DNA of 64,000 nucleotides from Turritopsis dohrnii (taxonomy: Eukaryota; Cnidaria; Hydrozoa; Anthoathecata; Oceaniidae): assembly GCA_027922465.2 (NCBI GenBank), contig BQMF02000021.1, forward strand, positions 992,001 to 1,056,000, written 5' to 3'. Positions 1 through 13,020 of the stretch are shown here, piece after piece. The notes below the pieces were generated by a model. It saw only the letters and a program-made list of their open reading frames with translations. It did not search any database and was not told the origin of the DNA. Numbering within the stretch: position 1 is the stretch's first letter; every line of letters starts with the position of its first letter. The translations under genes and the position numbers were made by a program.

Positions 1-340
1 TTTTACCCTTATCATCACAAAATCCAATCCAAAAAGTAACCAATTTGAATGGTTGATGAATTTTTCTACAATAAAAATGTTTTGATTTGAGTTTAACACG
101 GAGGCTGGTAAACGGGATATTCAACAAGCATAATATTAGCATTTGAAGTATTTTTGTATGAAAGTTGAATGAAACAGTAGTTTTTAATTTACAAAATTTA
201 TTATATAACTCATGAACTCCGCAGCGTTTTCTTGGGAATGAGTGTCAAAACTGAAAAGGTGCAGTTTTCCTTACCTAAGGATTCTAGAGAATAGAAAACC
301 GAGAAGGAGAGCAAAATTCTCTTTTTCCATTTTCGAATGA
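1..340. other. Gene-free flank with 3' end of the channel gene
   Basis: No coding region is visible. On the minus strand an AATAAA hexamer lies at 197-202, about 140 bases beyond the stop codon of the channel gene that ends at 341, so this stretch is probably its 3' untranslated region. Confidence 0.5.
197..202 (-). promoter_or_regulatory. Candidate polyadenylation signal of the DEG/ENaC gene
   Basis: AATAAA on the minus strand (TTTATT on plus), about 140 bases downstream of the stop codon at 341-343. In AT-rich DNA the hexamer occurs by chance, so this is only positional support. Confidence 0.4.
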
Positions 341-1624
341 TCAGACAAAGGCTAGTACCAATTTCAGGATCATCAAGATTAACACTTCAAACAAAGATAA
401 AATCGAGCATCCGAGAAGGAGACCTAAAAACCCTCCAATTTCGCTGAACATTTCATTAAACCCATACAGTTCCTTTTCGTTGTTCACATCATATCTAGAG
501 TCGTCTCGATATTTCAAACGAATATTTATCTCATTCTCACTTGGCACCTTCGCAAAATCTTCAATCATCGAGACTGATAGCTGGTATTTCTCTTCTTCAC
601 ATGGAAGAGGGCAATGGGAAAAGTACCTTCGTTCTTTGAATTTAAACAAACAGTCTCTAGTGCTTCTAATGTCTATATGCTTGTGGCCATACTTCCACTT
701 CATATCTTCAGAAATAAAATGATAGCAAAAATCAAATGTATCACCGCATTCTTTAAAGGTCTCTACACACTTCATGCTATCCAGACATCCCGTACGGGTG
801 TAAGATCCCGGAAAAATGTAATCGTTGAGTTTACCATCAGTGCAGTTGGATTGAAAAGGCGGTCGCAACCGCTTTATAACAGATTTTTCCAGACCTATTT
901 CGTAGCTCATTCCTGTTGTTAACGTCACATAATTGCTTTGGATGGGACCATAAACATTGGGCTGATGAACAAATACATGCAATTCGCTATGCTTGTTCGC
1001 TTTATTCATTAGAAAAACCTTGAAATTTTGGGTACCTGTTATTTTACTAGTCTTTCCAAGCAAATTCCATGACATACAATGACTACCCACCATGTTCATT
1101 TCACCGTGGTCTCCACCTGAGTTTTTGGTTGCCATGATAAATTCACGGTTTCCATTTGAATCTTCGGACATCACTGTAAGTCCACCCGGCATCAGAGTGA
1201 TCCCAAAAAACAATTTAACTTTGGGAATATTTCTGGTTTCATGTATGCATGGGTAAGGATAATACGGATACTGAATCAAGCCTATATTATTGAGAAGAAA
1301 CCTGCCGCAATAACTGATTTTGTATTGTGGTTTCGAACAAAAGGTGATGGCTGGAAGTGCTTGTTTTTCAGTAAAAACACTTTTGATACTGACATAAGAA
1401 TCCTTTTTCATATGTCTTTCCACAAGTATCACGGCATTGTAGGTAAAGAAGGCTGTACCGCCGAGTACCAGAATAAGCCATAATAAGGCTTCAAATCTAC
1501 TTCCTTTAAAGATGCGAGTGAAACCATGGATACTCATGCAGTCGAGATATCTTTTTGATGCATTTTGCAGAACAGTTATTTGTTTTCCTGAAATTAAAAG
1601 AAAATCGTATGTCATCATCAACAA
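341..1624 (-). CDS. DEG/ENaC (ASIC/HyNaC-like) sodium channel subunit
   Basis: The 427-residue protein has the DEG/ENaC layout. A short cytoplasmic N-terminus carries the His-Gly gating motif (SIHGFTRIF, about residue 31). TM1 lies at about 45-67, followed by a long cysteine-rich extracellular domain with the early FCSKPQY segment, and TM2 at about 396-425 (GGFLGLLLGCSILSLFEVLI). The selectivity position normally written G-x-S is GCS, which fits the family. Members form trimeric amiloride-sensitive cation channels in the plasma membrane, and the cnidarian HyNaCs are gated by neuropeptides; that this one is peptide-gated is inference. The ORF is intron-free. It ends only a few residues after TM2, so the cytoplasmic C-tail is almost absent; a lost 3' exon is possible. 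The start could be Met1 or the Met just before SIHG (about residue 30). It is transcribed away from the SLC7 gene. Confidence 0.87.
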   Translation of the reverse strand: MLMMTYDFLLISGKQITVLQNASKRYLDCMSIHGFTRIFKGSRFEALLWLILVLGGTAFFTYNAVILVERHMKKDSYVSIKSVFTEKQALPAITFCSKPQYKISYCGRFLLNNIGLIQYPYYPYPCIHETRNIPKVKLFFGITLMPGGLTVMSEDSNGNREFIMATKNSGGDHGEMNMVGSHCMSWNLLGKTSKITGTQNFKVFLMNKANKHSELHVFVHQPNVYGPIQSNYVTLTTGMSYEIGLEKSVIKRLRPPFQSNCTDGKLNDYIFPGSYTRTGCLDSMKCVETFKECGDTFDFCYHFISEDMKWKYGHKHIDIRSTRDCLFKFKERRYFSHCPLPCEEEKYQLSVSMIEDFAKVPSENEINIRLKYRDDSRYDVNNEKELYGFNEMFSEIGGFLGLLLGCSILSLFEVLILMILKLVLAFV

Positions 1625-3718
1625 CCTTTTTCCCAGTTCTAGGACAAAAAAACTGTCTCTATTGGCCCCTTTTAGTCCCTATTTTGCGTTACCGATCAAG
1701 TATTTGTTGGGCAGAAACCGAAGAAAGTTAAAACTTTTAAGTTTTTTTGTTTTGTTTTTTTCAATCAAAGCAGTGATAATGAAACTTTACATTTTTTGTG
1801 TTTTTTAAATAAAAATACTGATACACAAAGCTTGAATGATATATCAACATTTTGATTTTCACAACCAAGTTCAGCAAGAAGATTATTGGGTCAGAAATGT
1901 GTGAAACTGGCAGACTGAAGATAATCTTACTTTCTCTCTCTCTTTCCTTCCGTCTTCTTTTCCATTTTCACCGAATTTCCCTGAATTTCTTTTAGATTTT
2001 CGGAAGGAAAACATTTTCTTTAATCATTGGTTCGCCAATTTGTTGTGATGTTTTGCATTTTTCAGGAAGAATTATCACTGTTAAGCAAATAATTATATTC
2101 AAACATTCAAAAAAAAATCACGAATAAGGTTTTTGTTTTTTTCTTTCAAAACACTTTGAAAAGTAATCGATCGTTTTGTTTTGTTTTTAAGAAGTTAAAT
2201 TAAACAGCTGATGCGGCATTGTTTACAAGTTATCGTAGATGTTTTCACATTACGTGATCATTGGTCAGAATTTTGAAATAGATCTGTGCGAAAATGGGGA
2301 AAAGGGTGAGGGGAAAAAGCAATCAAAATCTTTGCCTTTTAGTTCATGGCGATTTCGGGGTACTTTTAGATCTTTCATTGCACCTCATATAGCCACTAAG
2401 TTCATGGTTTAAGATATACAGGGAAGAATCTGCACAATTTGTACAAATTCAAGTGTAGTGTACAAGTTCCCAAAACACGAGTGGAATTAAACTGATTTTA
2501 CGCCAGCAAACTTCAGCATAGTAACAAATAAGGTGTAACTCTTGGGAAGATTGTAGCAAGGTATATTTGGTTCTGAGAAAATGATACAGTTCAATTTCAG
2601 TGTCTATTTTCCTTCCTAGCCATGAGAGATTTTCTTCGACCATGCTGCCACATATCTTCACAACATATCTCAAGAACTTCGCCGGTGAAACAGAATTAAT
2701 TGTTATTTTATAATATTTTCACCTCAATAAAAAAGTACACGTTGAACAAATTCGATCAGCTGAATCGCATTTTACTGGAGTGATCTATCCAAGTCGGAAA
2801 CACTTTCGATGTAGGCAAAACTGTGGCAAAAAGAGTTTTAGAAAATGAAATTGTTATTGAAAAAGGAAGCTCATTCATCGGAAAAAATCTGCCAATAAAG
2901 TATTAATTCGGATAAATACATTTCTTTGTATGATGGTTTTTCAATTAGCAATTTTTAACTTATTTCGAAAGTTTCCTGTACCCTTCCTATAACGATAACA
3001 TGTTCGTTTGTGTCGTACGTCACTGAGTGATTGATTTTTATACAAACTAAGCCAGTCGGAAAACTTGTTGAAAAATCACCTAGAAGGAGTGCAGTTCTAC
3101 AGAAATATACAAACTATTTGAATAAAAATGCTCTTCATTCCAGATCCCCCTAGACCATTTTGTCCATTGTTTAGTCACTGTAAAAGTATTACCTTTATGA
3201 ACTTTGTTGTAGAGGGACTTCTTCATAAAATCATTTATCTGTAGAATCAAAAATATCGGAAATATTTCTACCAACGACTCTGGCCATCTCCTATCTTCAG
3301 TAAAAGGAAGTATGACTAAATAATTAAAAGTTTATAATGACTCTAGGGGAGTTACCTTTCTCTGGATTATTTTAACTGGGGATTCGTCTTTCCCAGGGAG
3401 TCAAAATAATCTGTTACACCGATTCCTACAGCTCTGTTTGATCTGTTATTTTAAATTTTACTATACATCTTATTTAAATGATCGTGACAAGCGTCTGAAC
3501 ACATAAATGAGAATTCTATCATAAGTAAATATGTATGGATATTTATTCCAGACTAAACAATAAGTAATTCAAAAACCAGAACACACAAAAGCCGCAATTG
3601 GACACTCACAAATATTTGTTATTATATCTCTATCTTCAGAGTTGCAATTTGACTCGCATGAAGAACTGCTTTTTTTTGAAGTGTTATTAATTTATCGAAA
3701 AAGGAGACTTGAATAAAC
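1625..3718. other. Intergenic region between divergent channel and transporter genes
   Basis: About 2.1 kb with no convincing coding sequence. It should contain both promoters, but I see no unambiguous core element. A short stretch at about 3083-3110 (GAAGGAGTGC followed by TTCTACAGAAATAT) recurs in diverged form at about 31575-31606, so a dispersed repeat fragment is present. Confidence 0.5.
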
Positions 3719-6700
3719 ATGACTAAGCACGAGCTACCGAAAGAAATTGACTTCCAGCAAGACAACCCTGTATTCGAACACGATGAAATTGACGATGGAC
3801 TTAGTCGTCCATCAAATGTTAAATCTCAAAATAACATAACTGTTCAGAAAACAGTTGGTTTAGTTGGCGGTATCTCGTTAATTGTTGGCACAATGATTGG
3901 TTCAGGAATATTTGCATCGGCCAGTACTGTTGCTAACAACTCTGGAAGTGTTGGTTTGGCACTTGTGATATGGAGTGCAAGTGGTCTGATAGCGATGCTT
4001 GGAGCATTGTGTTACATAGAGCTTGGTTTAATGATTCCAATATCTGGTGGAGAGTACAGCTACCTTCTTGAAGCATTTGGAGAACTGCCAGCATTCTCGT
4101 TCGTATATACATCAAATATTTTACTGAAACCAGCAAGTGCAGCAGCTATTGTAGTGGCCACAGGCGACTATATCGTGGAACCGTTTTTTGGTGTAGGTTG
4201 TGTGAACAAGGACAAAATACTATGTTCAAAGTTACTATCAGCATTTTTTCTTGGTAAACAGAGATTCATTTGAGGCTCAATAAGATTTCTTCAGAATTTG
4301 TCCTTATTCATTTTGATTTTAATACTTGTATTTGAAGTTGAAATCAAATCCTAATATTTGTCAGTTTTTTGTAAGCAAGAGATTTTCAAAATAAACTCTT
4401 TCCACAGCTTTTTCATTTGATTTTTAGGACTAATAGTCTTTGTTAATTGTGCAAGTACCAAATTAGCTACGGAAGTACAAGTCGTGTTCACATTTGCTAA
4501 ACTATTTGCTATATCTTTGATATGTGCTACTGGCTTTGTAAGATTGGGTCAAGGTAAGGTCAACTTGAAAGGATTTCTATCTGTAAAGGTTTTCCTTATA
4601 ACAAGTTTTGTAGAAACGTTTTAACACTGGTGTTCTGAGTATGCTTAGGAATAAAGGAGTCATAACTTAGGGGCTGACTATTAGAATGGGTTTGCGTCGT
4701 CTTCGTCTATGACTTTTAAATTATTTCTGATTATTACTGTTGGCATGGGAGATCTGAGACCCTGCATTTCATAAGATTAAACAAAAATGAGGAGCAGTTG
4801 GAAAGACCACAAACCGATTGCGTTTTATTTCTTGACATTATAAGCACGTCAGAGAGATCGGATGTTTGGAAATGCCGACAAAACTCTATTGAAACGAATT
4901 GCATATAGTATGCAATATCGGAGTATCGTCTGGAGTACCGTCACTCAACTTTGTGTTAAGTCAGTAACTTTTTTGCAAAGTGTAACACATATTTTGGAAA
5001 ACGGTCTGTACATTGAAAATTAATTCAAATTGTCACTTTGTCATCCACTTCATTTGGCTTATTGGCATTTTATTGGCCACTGTACATTTAACTGTCTCCC
5101 TTTTTTTTCAGTGTTTCTACTTTAAATATTACTTAATTAACCCAAACGAACATTCAAGTTCATATATCTAACATAGATTTTTTGGAAACTCTGAAACTCT
5201 GAAACTCTTAATCAAAGATATTTCTATCCCATTGAAGTCAATGTCACTTTTCCTATAGTTGCTTTGTCCTGCTGCATTGAAACATTGTTTCTGTATTCAA
5301 AGAAGGGATCACCCATCATTTTGGTTAAACATTCTAGTCTTATTCAGTGTTTCTTGTGTTGTATCCAACGTTTATGGCTCTTTCTAGGACATAATGGAAA
5401 CTTTAAAGATGCATTTAACAACACCAATACGGCCGTATCTAGTATTGGTTACGCATTTTACGGTGGCTTATGGGCATATGATGGTTGGAATAACTTGAAT
5501 TACGTCACAGAAGAGATGATCAATCCAACACGAGATTTACCGTTATCGATAATCATTGGTTTACCATTGGTCACGTGCTGTTACGTACTTATGAATATTG
5601 CTTATCTTACCGTGTTGTCCACCGCGGCAGGTTGCATCCTCTTCTGCTGTGGCGGTGGTAAGTATTAGAAAGATGTTAATGTAAACAAGCAGTTTAACAT
5701 CTAAAAATTCTTGTAAAGAGGGCTTTAGTTTGTTTATAACTTAACGAAAATACAGTGGCTAATCAAAACCTTTTCTCTTCATCTCAACGTAACATACAAA
5801 ACATATCGTCAAACCTTATTGGTAAAGTTTTAAAGGACACTTCATACTTGTATTTTCGTCTTTAGAATAACAATTGCTATGAGGGTCGAGAGAAAACCAT
5901 TAGAAGTTTTCTAGAAAGGGATATGTGTGGGAGAGATTATTTACTTATTTTACTTGTTTCACATTTTGATATTTGTCAGCTGTTATCAGATCCATTTCTT
6001 GTTGTCAAGATATCTACTGTTGACATTAACACACTGCAAACACGGTTCTGTTTGTAGCAGTTCATGATCTTCAAGTTATCATTAAAACAAAGTAGGAAGT
6101 GTCAGGAGATGAAGAGGAAAATGGAGAAATAGAGTAAATCTTGTAGAACCTTGTATTTTCCAAAATGCCATCTTCAGTATTCTATTACAGCACAAATGAA
6201 TTAATCACCTGCTTTATTAAAACATTGTTTCCATTGCAATTAATCCTTCTAATAAGTGCTCGTAAAGTTGTACCAAGCGCTTATTAGAGATAATACAGTG
6301 TGTACATTTTATAAGTGAATCTTAAAACAGACTGTCACTATCATTATCTTTATGACACCGTATATTTGCTTAAAGTTCCCCTTTGGTATTACTTCATAAT
6401 TCGCAAGGTAGCAAATAGAATAGTGCTTGCTAACGTCCAAATTGATTGTAATTACAGACGTTTGGTGAGCGTATGTATGGTGTGATGGCCTGGATCGTAC
6501 CAGTGCTAGTTGCTTGTTCTTCATTTGGTGCAGCTAACGGTTCTGTGTTTAGCGGCGGAAGGTATGCTAAAGATCTTAAGGTGAATTTTGATTAAACACA
6601 TAGGGCAATGGCAATGGTTATGTGATAATAAATAGAAAGTACAAAAATAAAAGTTTTTATGTTATAATGTTTTGAATACAACTTTTAGATTGATCTTTAC

Positions 6701-8356
6701 ATCAGCTAAAAACGGGCATATGCCAAAATTACTTGCAATGGTGCACAAAACGCGCAATACACCATTAACTGCAGTTGTGTTTACGGTATGTGAGAAATTT
6801 CCTTTATACCTATGCTTCTGTTGCCATTACTTCCTTTGTCTTTAAAATATTACATCGAAATAGTTGAAAATTTTGTAAACAATGATTTATGTCTTAATTC
6901 AAATGAATTATATCATTAAATACATAAATCTTTATTTAGCGTTACATCATTATTACTTTATGATTGACAATTTTTGAATCAGGAAGTGGACCATTGACAT
7001 ATTGGGCGGCAAATCTATAAAAGATGTTTCTCAAACTTGGTTTCTTCAACATCGAGACATTTGGGGGAATTTGGGGGAGTGGATTTGTAATGCAGCATAT
7101 GAATCAGATATTTTATAGACAGTCGGTAGAAAATTTCTCAAACATATTGAAAAGAATCGGAAACTACCTAAGTAAAATTGAAAAGCTTCTCCCATACACT
7201 TTAGTTAGCAAGAAGGCAGATGAAAATCTTTGTCAAAAATCCATGAATATATTAATTACTTCGTGATTTTAGTGCATTATATCCTGGATAATGATAATAC
7301 CAGATTCTTCGAATTTCGAAGCGTTGATCAATTACTTCAGCTTTGCTGCATGGATATTTTACGGAGCAACTTTCATGTCGTTGATATGGTTGCGATACAA
7401 AAGACCCGCTTTAAATAGACCTTACAAGGTACATTTTAAGCATTGAATCGACACTTAAAAATGTGTATGATTTCTGCTTCCTGATGAAGCCTACAGTATG
7501 GTTTTTCTTGAAAATGCTTTTTTGTTTGCTTAGGTCTTTATTGGCATTCCAGTCATAATGGTATTGGTATCAATATATCTGATAGTGGCACCATTTGTGA
7601 AATACCCATTAGAATCCATTTATTGTTCCTTATTTGTTTTATCTGGAATACCAGTCTACTTAGCACTTGTAAAATTTCCGCTTGTGCCAAAGATCTTCCT
7701 GAGATTATACGGTAAGTTACTTATATAGTTGAATTCTGTTTACTGAAATCATTGCTAACTTTTAGCATAGGAAACTCGAACCCTCGGCACCCTCGAACTA
7801 TGCCCATCAAAGAATCCAAGCATCCTTCTTGAAATAGTTTTCCAATAGAGCTACAATAAAACTGTGAGGCGATGACATTATGCTGCTGTTTGAAATAAAC
7901 AAACGTATTACCCAGTAATTTACTTATTCATTCACACAGAACTGATATAGTTTTGACAACAAACTCGTTTGAACCCTATTAGACCCTATTAGTCAAACCT
8001 ATATTAAAAAGGACTTGATTCAATTTAAAAGAGTTGAAAATGGTTAAGGCAGAATGGTGCGGGAGAGTTGCATTAAGTAAAGAAACATCGATGAAGCCTG
8101 CCACAAGTGTTTATAAAAACTTCACTTAACCATGGGGTTCAGTTAAGTTATTTAGATTAAAAATGATTGCTTATATCTATCTCGTTGTTTATTGAAAGAA
8201 CTCCAAAACCCCAGCAATTTTGTTTCTCAACTTCTGGAAGTGATACTCAAACGACACTTTCCATTGCTTTCTGTATTATTTTTACCAGATAAATTTTCTT
8301 ACAACATGGAGCTGTTGGCAGGAGTTGTTTTACCAGAAAACGAGGAGAAACATTGA
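3719..8356 (+). CDS. SLC7 L-type (LAT) amino acid transporter, eight exons, one frameshift
   Basis: The encoded protein is an APC-superfamily exchanger, normally a plasma-membrane light chain paired with an SLC3 heavy chain. Exons read 3719-4253, 4428-4553, 5388-5657, 6458-6561, 6689-6785, 7273-7428, 7534-7711 and 8289-8356, all with GT..AG borders and matching phases, giving about 510 residues. Exon 1 holds the TM1 substrate motif [12 protein letters not shown]; exon 3 has [15 protein letters not shown] and [13 protein letters not shown]; exon 4 has the [14 protein letters not shown] segment; exon 5 has AKNGHMPK. The last exon gives a short hydrophilic tail. Exon 3 needs a one-base shift near 5618-5624 to reach the conserved ASSSAVAV end and the phase of exon 4; read literally it stops just after the exon. 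All other exons are intact, so an assembly error or a recent lesion is likely. Which LAT paralogue it is cannot be told. Confidence 0.87.
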
Positions 8357-9266
8357 CAGGTACTATGACAACAAGTTGACAGACACTAAAGAATCATGGA
8401 GTAACCATTTGTATATTTCTGTGGAACATGACTCCAAGGCAGTCAAACAAAGACATTACAAAACTGTGCAAAAGAAGACGCTTGATGTTGGAATCATTCT
8501 TTGATGTTGTTATTGACGAATATGAGAACCCTAATACTATTGTGTAATAAAATTTGTAACTGGGTCTGTTACATAAGTATTAGCATTTAGTCCATCCGAC
8601 ACGATAACTGTTTGTTTCAATATTTTTTGACTATCATCCTTGTAGAAATCATGTTTTGAAATTTTGTAAATTCTATTCTATTATACTTTCGAAAAACGTT
8701 CGCTTGATATTGTATCATAAACGTGCTGTTTTTTATGTAGCCCTTAGCATCGATTGTCCGTCCGACATAAAACAAGTATTTTCGTAACAGACCCAACTTG
8801 ATAGATTCCCGGAGTCGTTTGATATTGTTGTTTGTTACACAGTTAAAGACACAGCAATAAAGAACGCGCTGATGAAGCGAAAGTCGAACTTAAAGATGTT
8901 CTGTTTTTGTGGGTTTTTTTTGTTGTTTTGATTCTGTGTAAGACATAGGGCAGAGTGTGCTCTTTAAGAAATTATTTTGACACTCAGTAAGAGTCCATAA
9001 TGCTGTCTCAGCAATACTTTCTTATCTCAATTAGATAACTCCTGGATGGTTTTCTTAAACACGAGGTTTGGGACACTTATCGTTTTAAAAGAGCTATTTA
9101 CTGGATGTTTGAGTCTTCCGCCAAGACACATTGAGGAATAATATGTATTCTGTAAACGATATTTTCACATTATAAGAAGAGGATAAGTGGCTAATCGACA
9201 GCAAAAGTTACGTAAAGAAATCTTAATTCCAACCTCTTAACTGATAGGCATTATCGAAAGGAGATT
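8357..9266. other. 3' flank of SLC7 gene, no further gene seen
   Basis: The first 200 bases are probably 3' UTR. The remainder is unremarkable AT-rich sequence up to the first copy of the tandem repeat at 9267. Confidence 0.5.
8546..8551 (+). promoter_or_regulatory. Candidate polyadenylation signal of the SLC7 gene
   Basis: AATAAA 190 bases after the stop codon of the transporter, on the same strand. It is the first such hexamer downstream that I noticed. Confidence 0.45.
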
Positions 9267-9664
9267 GTTAGATTGCTAACACTCTCTTACACAAATTTCG
9301 ACATACCTCTAGATCCGCCACTGAAATCCTAAATAAGAAGCTCTTCGGAGTTATCTTTTCTCCAAAAAATATTAATAAAACACCATGGTCTCGCCTTGAC
9401 AATAGAATATTTAACTACAAAACTTACGGATATTACGATTTGAAATATTTGAAATATTGTATCAAAATGTTGGTTTTGTAACTAACACCATAAAAACATC
9501 ATTTCTGTTGCAATTAAATTTCTCAATCATGATTTTATAATGCTTTCAAATGATGAAAATGTCTTATTTGAATGTATGTCAAAAAGAAAGGAGTTCTGAT
9601 GCCGGTAATGGGCGTTGAGCTCAAACACCGCTGGTGGGAGAATCAATAAAAGCGACAACAAATC

Positions 9665-9827
9665 CAGTGGCGGACCTAGAAGTATGTCGAAATTTGTGTA
9701 AGAGAGCATAAACTTGGTTTGTGAATTCAATTTATATCACCAATGGGATTATTGGAACGCTTTTTTTATGGTTAGATTGCTAACACTCTCCTACACAAAT
9801 TTCGACATACCTCTAGATCCGCCACTG
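9665..9827. mobile_element. Short non-autonomous hAT-like MITE, copy 1
   Basis: 163 bases bounded by inverted ends CAGTGGCGGACCTAG and CTAGATCCGCCACTG, flanked on both sides by AAATC, a 5-bp target duplication. The TIR starting CAGTGG and the 5-bp duplication fit the hAT5 type of the hAT superfamily. That assignment is inference, as no transposase is present. Confidence 0.75.
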
Positions 9828-10007
9828 AAATCCTAAATAAGAAGCTCTTCGGAGTTATTTTTTCTCCAAAAAATATTAATAAAACACCATGGTCTCGCCT
9901 TGACAATAAAATATTTAACTACAAAACTTACGGATATTACGATTTGAAATATTCGAAATATTGTATCAAAATGTTGGTTTAGAAGAAAAAAAAGCCGACA
10001 ACAAATC

Positions 10008-10168
10008 CAGTGGCGGACCTAGAAGTATTCGAAATTTGTGTAAGAGAGCATAAACTTGGTTTGTGAATTCAATTTATATCACCAATGGGATTATTGGAAC
10101 GCTTTTTTTATGTTAGATTGCTAACACTCTCCTACACAAATTTCGACATACCTCTAGATCCGCCACTG
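10008..10168. mobile_element. Short non-autonomous hAT-like MITE, copy 2
   Basis: 161 bases, nearly identical to the copy at 9665-9827 and with the same AAATC flanks. It is a product of the local tandem duplication rather than an independent insertion. Confidence 0.75.
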
Positions 10169-10440
10169 AAATCCTAAATAAGAAGCTCTTCGGAGTTATT
10201 TTTCTCCAAAAAATATTAATAAAACACCATGGTCTCGCCTTGACAATAAAATATTTAACTACAAAACTTACGGATATTACGATTTGAAATATTCGAAATA
10301 TTGTATCAAAATGTTGGTTTTGTAACTAACACCATAAAAACGTCATTTCTGTTGCAATTAAATTTCTCAATCATGATTTTATAATGCTTTCAAATGATGA
10401 AAATGTCTTATTTGAATGTATGTCAAAAGAGAATTTGTAA

Positions 10441-13020
10441 AGCTTTCTTAAAACGTCCACTGATCACCAAGGTTTTCCACAGGTTTTCAACTGCCCTTGT
10501 AATTGTAACAATTTTTATCTAGTATGCCGTTTATAGGTGAGACTGTTGCATATAGCACAGGCAAATGTTCCATTTTAAAGTATCTCCTGTAAAGAAAGTC
10601 CCTTTTAACAAAAAATGTGAGAGATTCATCGATGGAAGAAGAAACAACACGTATATACACATGAGCGAAATAAAAATCATAGAATAAAGGTGTGAATTCA
10701 AAAATATTTCTGTGCTGCGTTATCGTTATTGAATCATGACAATGTGGGCACAGGTCGTCCTACGGACGTCCCGAGGACGGGAGATTTACGTCCTCTCGTC
10801 CCAGTCCACAGGCGAAGTCCATAGGACGTCCAAATTTGGACCAAAAAAGTGACGGACGTCCGGTAGACGTCTCATGACGTCTTATTTGGACCTGCGTCAG
10901 ATTGGCTTTTTTGTAAAAGCATGAAACTAGGCGCCAATAGAACGTACAGAGGGTTTGATAAGTCAAAATCGAAAATGGTTAAACCCAGTATACGGATCGA
11001 AAGTCTAAAACTTAGTTTATTTCAAGTGGACATTTCTTGTGTGGAAAGGAGGATTATTGTTGGGGAATACTAATATTCTAGTTGTAAATGTTAGTAAAGC
11101 ACCTTCTCACGCCCTGATAAAAAGCAAAGTAGGAGAAGTGGTTCGGACGAAAAAAATCGGGGATCTGCAACGAAGAGATCGCGGAGAACCTACGAGAATT
11201 AGGGGGTATAAATGTCAAGGTCCTACCAAAGAAACATCAATGCCTGCATGAAATTATAATATTTTTAACTGAAATATAGTTAAATAAATAATATAATAAA
11301 ATAATATATTTTAGTAATTAATATTTCCACAATACTTAAGGATAACATTGAATAAATCCCCTTTTAAGCTTTTGTTATCCCCGTTTCAACACAAAATCGA
11401 TTATCCACTTTGGTCGCTTCCATCATTCTTCTTTGCACGAAATCAAGAAAAGTTAAGAAAACAGCTATCAAAAGTTGAAAAAAGGTTATCATTTTGTTTG
11501 CCTAAAGACAATAAAGGAAAGTTGTGTTTACTTTGTTGTTTATGTTGTCTGTTTAGATAGGTTAACTGACAAAAAATACGAGGCCTATGTTTTTATTTTT
11601 GGAAGATGTGAGCCGTGAGATGGCAGTAATTCCTCTGCAAAGTTGCCTTGTTGAAAGAATGTCACTGGAGGTTCGTTACATCGTTTTTTACTGCTTCCGT
11701 ACAACAAGCATAAAACTTTTCAACTGTTGAAGAGCATCAAAATACTCGCTATCGCCAATACAGCCGATTGCGTATTGAAGGGATATTAAGGGATATTTGA
11801 TATTCAGCCATTGCCAGCACGTTTGTTTCCTCTTGCCGTGAAAGCAGCCAGTGTAGTGGTATCACAACCATAAAGATACGTTAAACATTATAAGTATATG
11901 TGTGTTTTCGAATGTCACTCGTGTATCCCCTTTACATTGTTTAGTAACTGACTTTAAAGGAACTAAATTTCGTTTTACGTAACTTTTATTTCCCGCGAAA
12001 TGAAGAATTTTGGTCAACCGCGAAATTCAGTTCTCGTGAAATTTTTCGTTTTCAGCCGATCGCGAAATTATTTTAAATGAAATTTTGATTCTTGAATTTG
12101 AAATTTTCAGGGAGTTGAAATTAATGAAACATTTTTTTGTCCTCGTATTTTCTTCGCGCATAATAGTGAGTTCTAATAATAGTGAGCTTAAGCAACTACG
12201 ACGGCAACGTGGAAGACGACGTGAGCAAAAAGAACAAAATTACTTGTGAATAGTATTTTGAAGAACTTCTTTTTATTGGAGAACTTATTCAACTGATAAA
12301 CTTATAACGACTAGAAAGTTATCAAGCTTCAATAAAATCTACATGAATCCGCAGCTTATTAGTTCTTATAGTATATTTGGTGAAAAACAATATGTGGAAA
12401 ACTCTGTTGTATACCTTGATCTCTCTGACTTGTAGTTGGAGAGATCTAGTTGCTCTACAGACTGAACAATGTTCAAAAACCTATTGTGCAAATGCTTTAG
12501 AAATATACTTTTCTTTAATTGACCAATTTTTCATTGATATTAAAACCTTGTGAAAGATGTTTCATACAGCAACACTTTCCCTTTATTCTCCACCCAAGGT
12601 ATTTTGTTGTTGTATTGTAGCTGTTGTAACATAGTCTATGGTACTTTACTTCTAAGTTTGCACAGTACATCTCTATAATAAATTTTGCATTAAGATATAA
12701 TGTCAGGTTTTAAAATACATGCTATTTTTATAAGAACAATTTTATAAGAACTCCTGTTCTCAGATTTGGCCAAAAAGAAAAAACAGCCTGAGCCTGAATT
12801 GTCTTGCAAAATAAGAACAGTTAAGGATGCGAGTTCTCTTGCCGTAAATTCTTTTGAATTATATTTTCACTTGTGATTGTTTCTTTTCTCGTCTGAAATA
12901 AGTGTGTAAAAGTATATTAATGATAGTGCAATGTTTGGCCTGTTTGCACGCTCTTATTGGGTGACTACCAAATGGCTACCATTTTTCATATATTTATTTT
13001 ACTTCCACATTGCATCAAGA
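10441..13020. other. Gene-free region with dispersed repeats
   Basis: No supported coding region. At 10750-10910 a locally GC-richer block is full of GACGTCC/GGACGTC motifs in both orientations (for example 10763, 10825, 10855), so it can fold. At about 11990-12125 the word GCGAAAT or its variants recurs several times. Small ORFs here have no recognisable domains. Confidence 0.5.

Larger units (their letters stand above)
9267..10440. repeat. Tandem segmental duplication, three units, carrying hAT-like MITEs
   Basis: The landmark GTTAGATTGCTAACACTC recurs at 9267, 9771 and 10112, so the units are about 504, 341 and 330 bases. Unit 2 lacks about 160 bases present in unit 1 (the stretch after ATGTTGGTTT), and unit 3 again contains that stretch but stops near 10440. 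Each junction between units contains a short inverted-repeat element, so the duplication happened after that element had inserted. No gene lies in it. Confidence 0.85.

Noticed and set aside
5264..5387. N-terminal extension of the SLC7 exon 3 ORF
   Set aside because: The conserved protein begins only after the acceptor at 5387, with matching phase to exon 2; the upstream part is intron.
11039..11560. Two 70-residue ORFs
   Set aside because: Short, no domain, and located in repeat-rich intergenic DNA.
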